Shown here: piece by piece, positions 1 to 10,133 of the stretch
Position numbering within the stretch: position 1 is the first letter of the stretch
How the letters are laid out: each line of letters starts with the position of its first letter
NCBI GenBank assembly: GCA_016285145.1
Contig: JAEEQE010000023.1
Coordinates: 1 to 45,095, forward strand
Origin: Bacteroidales bacterium
GTDB taxonomy: Bacteria; Bacteroidota; Bacteroidia; Bacteroidales; WCHB1-69
DNA: 45,095 bases
Reading direction: 5' to 3'
Made by a program: the position numbers and the translations under genes
The notes under the pieces: generated by a model
Seen by the model: only the letters and a program-made list of their open reading frames with translations
What the model was told of the DNA's origin: nothing
Database searches by the model: none

Positions 1-3000
1 AGGGAACCAACAGCCTTCCGTCCAACCGCGTTCAAGTGGATGCCACCACGACCTACTATGCGGCCAATGTGAACACGGGGACGGGCTGCCGCAGCACGGT
101 GGTTCCGATGACCGTCACCATCAAGCCTGTGCCGGCAAATCCTACGGTGAACGGAACATACAACTACTGTTTGGCTTCCAATGCGACCACCAATGTTCTG
201 CTTTCGGCCACACCGGCTCCGAACGCCAACTATTGCCAGTGGTTTGATGCCAACAAGAGACCCACCTATCAACAGGATTACACGCTTAGAAATGTGAGCA
301 GCAGCACCACCTACTATGTGGCCTCCTATTTGGACGGATGCTACAGCGACACGGTGGAGGTCAAGATCGAGATAAACACGAAGCCGGGTCAGCCGACAGC
401 GGACAATATCATGCTGTGTGCTGCCGGCGAGGTCACGCTGACGGGCACGCCGGGCGCCAACGGCGACGAGGTGCGCTGGTATGTGAACAACAGCCGCATC
501 GAGCCTTCCGCCACGGGAGCGGTGGTCTATAACGCCACGGGCAACACCACGCTGACGGCCACGACATACAACACGCAGACGGGTTGCGAGAGCGACGGCA
601 AGAGCGTTGCCTTGACGATTCATCCTGTTGTGGCTGCTCCCACGGCGACCACGCCGGTGTATGCCTGCGGCGGCAGCGCCACGCTGAGTGCCACGCCCGC
701 TTCGGGTGCCACATTGAAGTGGTATGACGCCAACCATACTGAAATGGCAGGCTTTGACGGCCAGGTGAGCGGTCTTACTGAAAATACAACCTATTATGTG
801 AGCTCTATGCAGGACGGTTGCGAGAGCGGGACAACGTCGGTGACGGTGATCCCGTCGGTGATTCCTTCCGCCTTGCAGATTTCCGGCGATGCGTCTCTTT
901 GCCAAGGCGAGAGTGCCGTGCTGACGGTGCAGCCTGCCGACGGCATGACGGTCCGCTGGTACGCATCCGAGACGGCCACGACGGCATTGTCCGAACAGAA
1001 TACTTACACGGTGAACACTCCTGCAGTGGGCAGCTACACCTACTATGTGGACCAGTACAATGCCACGACGGGTTGTGTCTCCCCGCGCACATCGTTCACC
1101 TTCGTGGTGAATGCCAATCCGGACGCTCCGGTGCTGAGCGACACGACGAATTGCGGCACGATGCAGATGACGCTGACGGCCACGCCGGCCTCTGGTTGTA
1201 TCGTGAAATGGTATTCCGATGCACAAGGGAACAGCGAGTTGGCGAACACTAACGTGACGGTGAGAAGCTCGACAACCTACTATGCGGCCAATGTGAACGA
1301 ACAAACGGGCTGCCGCAGCACAATCTCCTCCATGAATATTACCATCTACTCTTTCCCTCACGTTCCCGTTATAGCTCCTGTGGGTACGATCTGTTACGGT
1401 GACTCCGTCACCTTGACGGCACAGGTGGATGCCAGCACTATCCGTTGCCAGTGGAGGAACCGCAACACATATTATGAGGGAACAACCATCACCACCCCTG
1501 CGCTGACCACCACTACAGCTTTCCATGCAAAAGCCTTCAACGAGCATTGTAGCACTGGAGAAATCTCTGTGATTCTGACTGTCAATCCGAGACCGCAGGC
1601 TCCGAGTGTGACACCTACGGCTGTCTGTGAAGGTGAGAATATGGTGCTGACGGTGAACCCCGGCTCCGACATGGAGGCGCATTGGTATGCCAACGCCCAG
1701 GCTACGGAGGTGCTGGCCACGACCAGCAACCTGACACTCCCGAATCTGAATGCGGGCGACTCCACGTTCTATGTGAGCTTTGCCTATACCCAGACTGGTT
1801 GCGAATCGGGTAGGACGGCAGTTCAGACCACGGTCTATCCTTCTTATCCGAATGTCCATATCTATGAAACCGCTTGTGATGTCTATAACTGGGCCGGCTT
1901 GTCATATCCGAACAGCGGCCTGTTTGAGCGCACCTTCCATACCAGTCATGGTTGCGATAGTATTGTGACCCTCCATCTGACCATCAACCGCAGCAAGCAG
2001 ACGACGATTGATACGGTGGTGTGCGACCGCTTCGTCTGGAACGGTGAGACGTTCACGAACAGTGGTGTCCTCACGCATGTGTATGAGGCCGCCAACGGCT
2101 GCGACAGCACGGTGACCGTCAATCTGACGGTGAAGAAGTCCACACAGGCTACAGACCGTCTGTATGTGTGTGCCAATGCTTATCCGGTGGAATATCACGG
2201 CAGTTCCATTGATCGTGCCGGCACTTATACGATTGTGATTCCCAACTCGGTGGGATGCGACAGTGTGATCACCCTCACGGTGGTGACGAACCCGCAGCCT
2301 ACGATGGCGTCGGTGACGGACGCTTCCCGTTGCGCCGCCGGCGAGGTGACGTTGCGTGCCCAGGGTGGTACGAACGGCAACCAGTTGAACTGGTATGAGA
2401 CCGGAGCCACGCAGCCGTTCCATCATGGCAACAGTATGACGACTACGGTTTCTGCTACCACCACGTACTATGTTTCTTATTATAACACCAACACCGGTTG
2501 TGAGAGCGAGCGTATGCCGGTGACGGCCACGGTGAATGAGAATCCTGCCATGCCGACAGTGTCCAACCAGGTGCGTTGCGGTGCCGGCACGGTGACCTTC
2601 GCCGCCACGGTGGGCCAGAATGCCAACACCTGCCAATGGTTCCTCACCCGTAACAGCGCGGTGGTGCAAGCCACCTCGTTGGAATACACTGCCAATGTGA
2701 CCAACGCCTCCACCTCCTATTTTGTGGAAAGCTACAACACGGAGACGGGCTGTAAGAGTGAGCGTGCGGAGGTGACGGCCGTGGTACGCCCCGTGCCTGC
2801 GGTGCCGGTGCTCACTCCGATGACCAATTGTGGTCCGGTATCCTTCGTGGTGCCCGCCCCGGCAGAAGGCTATTACACATGGCATAACTCCAGCATCATC
2901 AATGACCGGACGGTGCAGAACATCGGTACCGGTTATCAGATGCCGACGATTGATGCCTCTACGACCGTTCAGGTGGGTCATGCTGTTGATTATAACGATA

Positions 3001-6000
3001 TTATCTGCGAAAGCGCCACTTCTGAACTCTCCTTTACCATCTATCCGGTGTATTCGCCGCGCGTCCTTCGCGACACCATCTGCCAGGATGCCCAATATGT
3101 CGGTTACGGCATCGCCGAGACCTTCAACACGCCGGGCTCCTTTGAACGTGTGGTCAACACTCATTCTTCCAATGGCTGTGACAGCCTTGTGACCTTGGTC
3201 TTGGAAGTGAAAGACAAGAAATATAATCAGATTTCAGAAGAGGTTTGCGACCAGTATGTTTGGAACAATCAGACCTATACTACATCCGGCACCTATACAC
3301 AGCAGTTCACTGCCGCCAACGGTTGTGACAGTATTGTGACTCTTACTCTTGTTGTAAATAAATCTGTTGCCAACGAGTTCACCATTGAAACGTGTGATTC
3401 CTACACATGGAACAGCCAAGTCTATTCAGCCTCGGGTAACTATGTGCAGCATTTCAACACGGTTCACGGTTGCGACAGTATGGTGACCTTGCATCTGACG
3501 ATTCATCCGTCGATGAAGGAATCGTTCACCGAGGTGGCCTGCGATTCCTATACATGGAATGATGAAACCTACACCGCTACAGGCGATTACCAACAGCATT
3601 TCTCCACGGTACACGGTTGCGACAGCACGGTGACACTGCATCTCACCGTCTTCCACAGCAGCAATGTGAACTATCAGGATGTGGTGTGTGCCGAGTCCCG
3701 TTATCAGGGTTATGGCTTTGATACTACAATTGCCGTGGCGGATGTTTATTATCTTGTTCATCACAACACCAATGTGGACGGCTGCGACAGCACCACCACG
3801 CTGCAGTTGACGGTGAACCCCGTTTACCGCAAGAATATCAGCACCACGATTTGCGAGACGGCTTCCTTCAATTTCAACGGAAAGATTCTGAATGTGGCTG
3901 GTACATACGTGGATACGCTTTCCACAGTGAACGGCTGCGACAGCATCATCACGCTGAATTTGGCGGTGGCTTCCGAATACCGCGACACCATCCATGCCGA
4001 CATCTGCCAGTATGAAACCTACACGCTTAACGGATTCCAGGAAAACACCACCGGATTCTATGTCCAGAATCTTATTGCTTCCAACAACTGCGACAGTGTC
4101 GTGGTCTTGGATCTGACGGTGCATCCGTTAGATACCACCTATCTGACCGATGAAGTTTGTCAGAATGTGGCATATAATAATTATGGCTTCGTCAATGTGG
4201 CAACCGATGTGGCCGGCACGTTCACGCACGAGCGCCATGTGGCCACCCGCTTCGGTTGCGACAGCACGGTGTTCCTGACTCTGACGGTGAAGCCGGTGTA
4301 TGAGTTTGCGTTCGTGGATACCATCTGTTTAGGCGAAACATATCAGCAGGATGGTTTTGACACGTTGCCGACGACGGTGGGCACGCATACAGTGGTGCGC
4401 CGTCTGCAGACCACGCAGGGATGCGACAGCGTGCGCGTGTTGACCCTGACGGTGAATCCGACCTATAATCACGATGTGTATGCGTCGATTTGCCAAGGTG
4501 ATGTTTATACATATAATAATGTTGAATATACTACCCAGAACGTTTATCCGGTCATGCTGACCACAGTCAATGGTTGCGACAGCCTTGTGAATCTGCACCT
4601 GACGGTGAATCCGACCTATTATTATGAGGCGACGGCCACCACGTGTGACAACGCCCCGTACGCTTGGGAAGGTCATGCCAACGTGACGATTCCGACCACG
4701 GCGGGCAGCTATATCCTTTGGGACAGCCTGCGTACCGTGAACGGTTGCGACAGCGTCTATAAGCTGACGTTGACGGTGAATCCCACCTACCTGATTCCGA
4801 TGGAGGATGCCGTTTGCAGCTATGAACTGCCGTACATGTGGCGCGGACGTGCGTTTGAGGCCGCCGGTGTCTATTATGATTCCCTGAAGACCGCTGTCGG
4901 CTGCGACAGTGTCTATCAGCTGACCTTGACAGTGAATCCCGCTTACTACAGCGAGATGACGGCCGTTACGTGCGACAATGATCCGTATGAGTGGGATGGA
5001 CACGCCAATGTGACGATCCCGACGGCGGCGGGCCAGTACGTGATTTGGGACAGCCTGAAGACCGCCGCCGGCTGCGACAGCGTGTTCAAGCTGGCATTGA
5101 CGGTGAACCCGACCTATCAGGAGGATTTGTATGAAGAGATTTGCCAGGGCGATGTGGTCAGTTTCAATAATAATGTATATGATGAATCGGGTGATTATGT
5201 GGCTCGGCTGCGCTCCCAAAACGGCTGCGACAGCATCGTGACCCTCCATCTGATTGTTCATCCGACGTATGTTAGAAGTATGCAGATAGAAGCTTGCCAA
5301 GGCGCTCTGCCGTATGTCTTCAACGATACAGTCCAATTCACGGAAAACGGCCAGCGCACGGTCCATCTCTATACGACCCATGGCTGTGATAGTATCATCA
5401 ATGTGACATTCAATGTGATTCCGTTCGAACGCCATACGGATGAGGTGACCATCTGCGACAATGCCCTTCCGTTCCCGTATCAGGATTCCCTGTTCACGGA
5501 AGCCGGTGTCTATGATGTGGTGCAAACTTTCGCCGACGGTTGCAACGTGATTACCACCCTGACATTGAATGTGAATCCCACCTACCTGCATTATGATACG
5601 GTCTATGCTTGCGCCAATAAACTCCCGTATATCTATAATGGAAACGTGGCTTTGAACGAGGCGGGCAACGACACGCTGCATTACACGACAGTGAACACCT
5701 GCGACAGCACAGTCATCGTTACCCTCGTTGTGGAGCCGAACCCGACCACGTCCGATATCCAATATGTGTGTCCGACAGAACTGCCGTTGCAATATGGTGA
5801 CAGCCTGTTCGCTACCGAGGGCTCCTATCTGGTGGTGTTCGCCCGCGAGAACCAGTGCGACAGCATGGTGAACCTGACCATTGAACTGAATCCGACCTAT
5901 TTCTTCGAATCGGTTGAAACGACGTGCGACAATGTGCCGTACGTATGGGAAGGCCATGCGAACATTACGATTCCGACAGCCGCCGGCACATACATCCTTT

Positions 6001-9000
6001 GGGATAGCCTGAAGACGGTGAACAACTGCGACAGCGTTTATAAGCTGACCTTGACGGTGAACCCGACATTCTATTATGAGGAGACAGCCACGACGTGCGA
6101 CAATGTGCCGTATGTTTGGGAAGGCCATGCCAATGTGACGATTCCGACGGCGGCAGGCACGTACGTGATTTGGGACAGCCTGAAGACGGTGAACACCTGC
6201 GACAGCGTTTACAAACTGACGCTGACGGTGAACCCGACCTTCTATTATGAGGCTGCTGCTTCAACGTGCGACAATGAGCCGTATGTTTGGGAAGGCCATG
6301 CTCGCGTGACAATCCCGACAACTGCGGGCACGTATGAGATTTGGGACAGCCTGAAGACGGTGAACACCTGCGACAGCGTTTACAAACTGACCTTGACGGT
6401 GAACCCGACGTTCTACTTTGAAGAGGCTGCCACGACATGTGACAACGTACCGTACGTTTGGGAAGGCCATGCCAACGTGACGATTCCGACGGCGGCGGGC
6501 ACCTACGTGATTTGGGACAGCCTGAAGACGGTGAACACCTGCGACAGCGTTTACAAACTGACCTTGACGGTGAACCCGAGCTATTATGATGTGATGAAAG
6601 CCGAGACGTGCGACAACGTGCCGTACGTTTGGGAAGGCCACGCCCGCGTGACGATCCCGACGACCGCTGGCTCGCACATTGTGTGGGACAGCCTGAAGAC
6701 TCAAGCCGGTTGTGACAGCGTTTTCCAGTTGTACTTGACGGTGAATCCGGCATACTACTACGAAAATGTTGGCGAGACGTGTGCCAACGAACCTTACGTA
6801 TGGGCAGGCCACGCCAATGTGACAATCCCGACGACGGCGGGCACGCACATCGTGTGGGATAGCCTGAAGACGGAGAACTACTGCGACAGCGTTTACAAGC
6901 TGACGCTGACGGTGCATCCGACCTATTATGATGAGACGACAGCCGAGACCTGTGACAACGAGCCGTATGCCTGGATTGGTCACGCCAATGTGACGATCCC
7001 GACGACCGCCGGCACGTATGAAATTTGGGACAGCCTGAAGACGGTGAACCATTGCGACAGTGTGTTCAGACTGACGCTGACGGTGTTCCCGACATACTCG
7101 TATGATGATACGGTGTATCTGTGCGAATACGAGCTCCCGTACCCGTGGCACGGCGCTGACCGCACCACAAGCGGTATCTATTATGACAGAAAACTGACCG
7201 CCAACGGCTGCGACAGCGTGTATAAACTTACGTTGGTCGTGTATCCAAGATTCTACAATGAAACATCTGTGACGACGTGCGACAACGAGCCGTACGTGTG
7301 GGAAGGTCACCCGAATGTGACGATCCCGACAACCGCTGGCACGTATGTGATTTGGGACAGCCTGAAGACGGTGAACAACTGCGACAGCGTTTACAAACTG
7401 ACGCTGACGGTGAATCCGAGCTATTATGATGTGATGAAAGCCGAGACGTGCGACAACGTGCCGTACGTATGGGAAGGCCACGCCCGCGTGGCGATCCCGA
7501 CGACCGCCGGCACGCACATCCTGTGGGACAGCCTGAAGACCGCTGCCGGCTGTGACAGCGTGTTCCAGTTGTACTTGACGGTGAATCCGGCCTACTACTA
7601 CGAGGAAGCTGCCACGACGTGTGCCAACGAGCCGTATGTATGGGCAGGCCACGCTAATGTGACAATCCCGACGACGGCGGGCACGCACATCGTGTGGGAT
7701 AGCCTGAAGACGGAGAACTACTGCGACAGCGTTTACAAGCTGACGCTGACGGTGCACCCGACGTTCTTCGTTGAGCAGATGGTCAACACGTGCGACAATG
7801 TGCCGTACGTTTGGAACGGTCACCCGAATGTGACGATTCCGACGGCTGCCGGCACGTACGTGATCTGGGACAGCCTGAAGACGGTGAACAACTGCGACAG
7901 CGTGTTCAAGTTGAACTTGACGGTGAACCCGACCTTCTATCATGAGGAGACGGTGACCCTGTGCGAATACGAGCTTCCGTACCCGTGGCACGGCGAGAAC
8001 CGTGTTGTGGCAGGCGACTACTACGACAGACAGCAGACGGTGAACGGTTGCGACAGCGTGTACAAACTTACGTTGGTTGTGTATCCGAGATTCTACAATG
8101 AAACAGCTGTGACGACGTGCGACAACGAGCCTTACGTCTGGGAAGGTCATGCCAATGTGACGATTCCGACGACGGCGGGCACGTACATCCTTTGGGACAG
8201 CCTGCAGACGGTGAACCACTGCGACAGCGTCTATAAGCTGACCTTGACGGTGAACCCGACCTACTACAATGAAACGGCTGCGACCACGTGCGCCAATGAG
8301 CCGTACGTATGGGCAGGTCATGCCAACGTGACCATCCCGACAACGGCGGGTACGCATGTTGTATGGGATAGTTTGACCACGTCTGCCGGTTGCGACAGCG
8401 TCTATAAGTTGACGCTGACGGTGACACCGACTTTCGTGACCAACATTATGGACACCATCTGTTTGGGCGATAGCTACCAGCTGTATGGCTTCGATACCTT
8501 GCCGCAGACTTACGGAACGGTGTATGCACAACAGCAACTCCAGACGGTGAATGGTTGCGATAGTGTGGTGAACTTGACGCTGACAGTGAACCGTACCTAC
8601 CTGTTCGTGACGGATGACTACACCTGCGCGAACACCCCGTACACTTGGCGCGGCCAAACCTACTCCGCATCCGGTACATACTACGACAACTTCACGACCG
8701 TGAATGGCTGCGATAGCGTCTATGTGCTTAACCTCACCGTCAACCCGACGTATGAAGTGGAAGTGGAGGATAGTATCATTGTCTATCAAAACTATACCGG
8801 TTATGGCATGGATGTCACCCCGACCGAGGTGGGCGACCAGCATTATCCGATCCATCTCTATACGGAGGACGGCTGCGACAGCATCATTAACCTGACCCTC
8901 CATGTGCTTCTGAACATTGGTGTGGAACACTATGATCAGGCCGACATCTCCGTTTATCCGAATCCTACCAGCAACATCGTGAACATCAAGGGTGAGAACC

Positions 9001-9173
9001 TGAAGCGGGTCTATGTCTATGATGGTCGCGGACGCCTGCTGCGGATAGAAGAGGCCGACAGCGATGTCTTTACCTCCGTCCAGATGGGCCAGTACGCCAC
9101 TGGATACTATGTACTTAGAATACAATTGACCGATGGTCAATATGTAAATAGAAAAATTATGGTAAGGCCATAA
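1..9173 (+). CDS. Giant repeat-containing surface protein with T9SS C-terminal sorting domain (5' end missing)
   Basis: The frame is open from base 3, so the gene starts upstream of the window; the GTG at 36 is internal. More than 3,000 codons are visible. The N-terminal part (to about residue 600, and again about 760-990) consists of Ig-like modules of roughly 80-90 residues with WYA/WYD and STTYYV...TGCES signatures, like the Ig-like modules of large Bacteroidota adhesins. The rest is mainly short modules, each ending in a GCDSVYKLTLTVNPTY-type motif; I count about 38 CDS motifs. Two cysteines per module suggest one disulfide each. The last 80 or so residues (from HYDQADISVYPNPTSN to NRKIMVRP) match the Por secretion tail, which directs export by T9SS and cell-surface attachment. 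Adhesion or a surface-layer role is inference; no catalytic domain is visible. Confidence 0.93.
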   Translation, partial: GTNSLPSNRVQVDATTTYYAANVNTGTGCRSTVVPMTVTIKPVPANPTVNGTYNYCLASNATTNVLLSATPAPNANYCQWFDANKRPTYQQDYTLRNVSSSTTYYVASYLDGCYSDTVEVKIEINTKPGQPTADNIMLCAAGEVTLTGTPGANGDEVRWYVNNSRIEPSATGAVVYNATGNTTLTATTYNTQTGCESDGKSVALTIHPVVAAPTATTPVYACGGSATLSATPASGATLKWYDANHTEMAGFDGQVSGLTENTTYYVSSMQDGCESGTTSVTVIPSVIPSALQISGDASLCQGESAVLTVQPADGMTVRWYASETATTALSEQNTYTVNTPAVGSYTYYVDQYNATTGCVSPRTSFTFVVNANPDAPVLSDTTNCGTMQMTLTATPASGCIVKWYSDAQGNSELANTNVTVRSSTTYYAANVNEQTGCRSTISSMNITIYSFPHVPVIAPVGTICYGDSVTLTAQVDASTIRCQWRNRNTYYEGTTITTPALTTTTAFHAKAFNEHCSTGEISVILTVNPRPQAPSVTPTAVCEGENMVLTVNPGSDMEAHWYANAQATEVLATTSNLTLPNLNAGDSTFYVSFAYTQTGCESGRTAVQTTVYPSYPNVHIYETACDVYNWAGLSYPNSGLFERTFHTSHGCDSIVTLHLTINRSKQTTIDTVVCDRFVWNGETFTNSGVLTHVYEAANGCDSTVTVNLTVKKSTQATDRLYVCANAYPVEYHGSSIDRAGTYTIVIPNSVGCDSVITLTVVTNPQPTMASVTDASRCAAGEVTLRAQGGTNGNQLNWYETGATQPFHHGNSMTTTVSATTTYYVSYYNTNTGCESERMPVTATVNENPAMPTVSNQVRCGAGTVTFAATVGQNANTCQWFLTRNSAVVQATSLEYTANVTNASTSYFVESYNTETGCKSERAEVTAVVRPVPAVPVLTPMTNCGPVSFVVPAPAEGYYTWHNSSIINDRTVQNIGTGYQMPTIDASTTVQVGHAVDYNDIICESATSELSFTIYPVYSPRVLRDTICQDAQYVGYGIAETFNTPGSFERVVNTHSSNGCDSLVTLVLEVKDKKYNQISEEVCDQYVWNNQTYTTSGTYTQQFTAANGCDSIVTLTLVVNKSVANEFTIETCDSYTWNSQVYSASGNYVQHFNTVHGCDSMVTLHLTIHPSMKESFTEVACDSYTWNDETYTATGDYQQHFSTVHGCDSTVTLHLTVFHSSNVNYQDVVCAESRYQGYGFDTTIAVADVYYLVHHNTNVDGCDSTTTLQLTVNPVYRKNISTTICETASFNFNGKILNVAGTYVDTLSTVNGCDSIITLNLAVASEYRDTIHADICQYETYTLNGFQENTTGFYVQNLIASNNCDSVVVLDLTVHPLDTTYLTDEVCQNVAYNNYGFVNVATDVAGTFTHERHVATRFGCDSTVFLTLTVKPVYEFAFVDTICLGETYQQDGFDTLPTTVGTHTVVRRLQTTQGCDSVRVLTLTVNPTYNHDVYASICQGDVYTYNNVEYTTQNVYPVMLTTVNGCDSLVNLHLTVNPTYYYEATATTCDNAPYAWEGHANVTIPTTAGSYILWDSLRTVNGCDSVYKLTLTVNPTYLIPMEDAVCSYELPYMWRGRAFEAAGVYYDSLKTAVGCDSVYQLTLTVNPAYYSEMTAVTCDNDPYEWDGHANVTIPTAAGQYVIWDSLKTAAGCDSVFKLALTVNPTYQEDLYEEICQGDVVSFNNNVYDESGDYVARLRSQNGCDSIVTLHLIVHPTYVRSMQIEACQGALPYVFNDTVQFTENGQRTVHLYTTHGCDSIINVTFNVIPFERHTDEVTICDNALPFPYQDSLFTEAGVYDVVQTFADGCNVITTLTLNVNPTYLHYDTVYACANKLPYIYNGNVALNEAGNDTLHYTTVNTCDSTVIVTLVVEPNPTTSDIQYVCPTELPLQYGDSLFATEGSYLVVFARENQCDSMVNLTIELNPTYFFESVETTCDNVPYVWEGHANITIPTAAGTYILWDSLKTVNNCDSVYKLTLTVNPTFYYEETATTCDNVPYVWEGHANVTIPTAAGTYVIWDSLKTVNTCDSVYKLTLTVNPTFYYEAAASTCDNEPYVWEGHARVTIPTTAGTYEIWDSLKTVNTCDSVYKLTLTVNPTFYFEEAATTCDNVPYVWEGHANVTIPTAAGTYVIWDSLKTVNTCDSVYKLTLTVNPSYYDVMKAETCDNVPYVWEGHARVTIPTTAGSHIVWDSLKTQAGCDSVFQLYLTVNPAYYYENVGETCANEPYVWAGHANVTIPTTAGTHIVWDSLKTENYCDSVYKLTLTVHPTYYDETTAETCDNEPYAWIGHANVTIPTTAGTYEIWDSLKTVNHCDSVFRLTLTVFPTYSYDDTVYLCEYELPYPWHGADRTTSGIYYDRKLTANGCDSVYKLTLVVYPRFYNETSVTTCDNEPYVWEGHPNVTIPTTAGTYVIWDSLKTVNNCDSVYKLTLTVNPSYYDVMKAETCDNVPYVWEGHARVAIPTTAGTHILWDSLKTAAGCDSVFQLYLTVNPAYYYEEAATTCANEPYVWAGHANVTIPTTAGTHIVWDSLKTENYCDSVYKLTLTVHPTFFVEQMVNTCDNVPYVWNGHPNVTIPTAAGTYVIWDSLKTVNNCDSVFKLNLTVNPTFYHEETVTLCEYELPYPWHGENRVVAGDYYDRQQTVNGCDSVYKLTLVVYPRFYNETAVTTCDNEPYVWEGHANVTIPTTAGTYILWDSLQTVNHCDSVYKLTLTVNPTYYNETAATTCANEPYVWAGHANVTIPTTAGTHVVWDSLTTSAGCDSVYKLTLTVTPTFVTNIMDTICLGDSYQLYGFDTLPQTYGTVYAQQQLQTVNGCDSVVNLTLTVNRTYLFVTDDYTCANTPYTWRGQTYSASGTYYDNFTTVNGCDSVYVLNLTVNPTYEVEVEDSIIVYQNYTGYGMDVTPTEVGDQHYPIHLYTEDGCDSIINLTLHVLLNIGVEHYDQADISVYPNPTSNIVNIKGENLKRVYVYDGRGRLLRIEEADSDVFTSVQMGQYATGYYVLRIQLTDGQYVNRKIMVRP
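4630..8430 (+). repeat. 171-bp (57-residue) tandem coding repeats
   Basis: About fifteen modules carry the signature TCDN-PYVWEGHANVTIPT followed by WDSLKT and CDSVYKLTLTV. Successive TC(D/A)N codons fall at 6093, 6264, 6435, 6606, 6777 and 6948, exactly 171 bp apart. Shorter variants without the GHANVTIPT segment are interspersed, for example the CEYELPYPWHG type at 7119 and about 7959. Confidence 0.93.
6541..8220 (+). repeat. 840-bp super-repeat, two tandem copies
   Basis: Positions 6541-7380 and 7381-8220 align in perfect register at an offset of 840 bp. Each copy contains the same ordered set of five modules, four of 57 residues and one of 52 (4 x 171 + 156 = 840). Module-specific spellings recur in order: DVMKAET, TCANEPYVWAG, SLKTENY, LCEYELPYPWHG, VVYPRFYNET. 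Bases 6816-6916 are identical to 7656-7756 over 101 bp, which points to a recent segmental duplication. Confidence 0.9.
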
Positions 9174-9202
9174 TTTTAAGGGTAAATTTGTTTTCATTGG
9201 AA

Positions 9203-9238
9203 GCATGGGTGCGAGAAATCGTACCCATGCTTTGTTTG
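9203..9238 (+). terminator. Rho-independent terminator with GAAA tetraloop
   Basis: Arms 9203-9214 and 9219-9230 form a 12-bp stem (one G-T wobble) closed by GAAA at 9215-9218. TTTGTTTG follows. It lies 30 bp after the giant gene's stop and is a good stop for that transcript. The T-rich tail overlaps the -33 element of the next promoter. Confidence 0.8.
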
Positions 9239-9265
9239 TATTTACCGACAAAATATGTACCTTTG
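9235..9265 (+). promoter_or_regulatory. Bacteroidota sigma-ABfr-type promoter for the SDR gene
   Basis: TTTG at 9235-9238, a 19-bp spacer and TACCTTTG at 9258-9265 fit the Bacteroides consensus TTTG-N19-21-TAnnTTTG. The start codon at 9290 lies 24 bp further on. Confidence 0.75.
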
Positions 9266-9289
9266 CACTTTCAAAAATTATACGCTGAA

Positions 9290-10069
9290 ATGGAAAGTAA
9301 AAAACAGTATGCTATTGTGACGGGTGCCAGTTCGGGCATCGGATTCCAGTATGCCAGGGTGCTGGCGGAAAAAGGTTATCCGTTGATTATGGTCAGCAAT
9401 GAGGATGCCATCGTGGAGAAGGCTGAACAGGTGCGGGAGGAGTTCGCCGTGGAGGCCATCCCGCTGGTACGCGACTTGGGCACGCCGGACGCTGCTAAGG
9501 AACTGCACGGATATTGCCGCTCGCAAGGCTGGCCGGTGGAGGTCCTTGTCAATAATGCCGGCGTCTATCATGATCGCGATTTTCTGGATGACTCGGAGGC
9601 TTTCAACGAGCTGATTCTACACCTTCACATGACCACTCCCGCTATGTTGACCTATTATTTCGGGCAGGACATGGTAAAACAAGGCAAGGGTTATATTTTG
9701 AATATGAGTTCCATAACCTCGGAAATCGCCGTGCAGCGTCTGGCTACCTACAGCGCCACCAAGGCCTTCCTTAAAAACTTCTCGCGTTCGACGCATGTGG
9801 AGTTGTATCATAAAGGCGTGTATGTCACGGCAGTCCGTCCAGGAGCGGTGAATACGGGCTTGTACAACATACGGCAGTGGGCCACAAAGATCGGGCTTGT
9901 GCTTGGCTACATCACCACGCCGGAGCGGCTGGCACGTCGAGGTGTGCGCGCCCTCTTCCGAGGCCGCGCACAGGTCACGCCCGGCGTGTGGAACCATATC
10001 CTGCTTTTCCTGGTGGCCCTGCTGCCCACGTGTGCCTTGCGCCTGATCCGCCGTTGGAAAATCTTCTGA
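9290..10069 (+). CDS. Short-chain dehydrogenase/reductase (SDR) family oxidoreductase
   Basis: A 259-residue classical SDR. It shows the NAD(P)-binding TGASSGIG motif near residue 12, NNAG, a catalytic serine in NMSS, and YSATK with the catalytic Tyr and Lys. The substrate cannot be told from sequence. The C-terminal 24 residues are hydrophobic and end in a basic stretch (RLIRRWKIF), suggesting membrane association as in SDRs acting on lipid-like substrates; that part is inference. The ATG at 9290 was chosen because it begins the Rossmann fold and sits just after a consensus promoter; the frame also extends upstream through that promoter, which argues against an earlier start. It is followed at 64 bp by the methionine sulfoxide reductase gene, possibly in the same transcript. 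Confidence 0.9.
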   Translation: MESKKQYAIVTGASSGIGFQYARVLAEKGYPLIMVSNEDAIVEKAEQVREEFAVEAIPLVRDLGTPDAAKELHGYCRSQGWPVEVLVNNAGVYHDRDFLDDSEAFNELILHLHMTTPAMLTYYFGQDMVKQGKGYILNMSSITSEIAVQRLATYSATKAFLKNFSRSTHVELYHKGVYVTAVRPGAVNTGLYNIRQWATKIGLVLGYITTPERLARRGVRALFRGRAQVTPGVWNHILLFLVALLPTCALRLIRRWKIF

Positions 10070-10133
10070 TAACACGGTGGCCCCTCAAAGGGCCATAGAT
10101 TTATGGAACAATATTCGATTTATAGAGAGAACG

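Noticed and set aside
1902-3164. A 420-codon minus-strand ORF.
   Set aside because: It overlaps the giant coding sequence and shows only composition-driven His/Arg-rich sequence without motifs.
6261-9251. A 996-codon open frame on the minus strand opposite the giant gene, plus a 599-codon one at 4329-6128.
   Set aside because: They mirror the repeat modules: the sense strand's repetitive codon use avoids the triplets that give antisense stops. The translations are low-complexity His/Arg/Val-rich repeats with no domain, and the sense frame has a sorting tail and clear modules.
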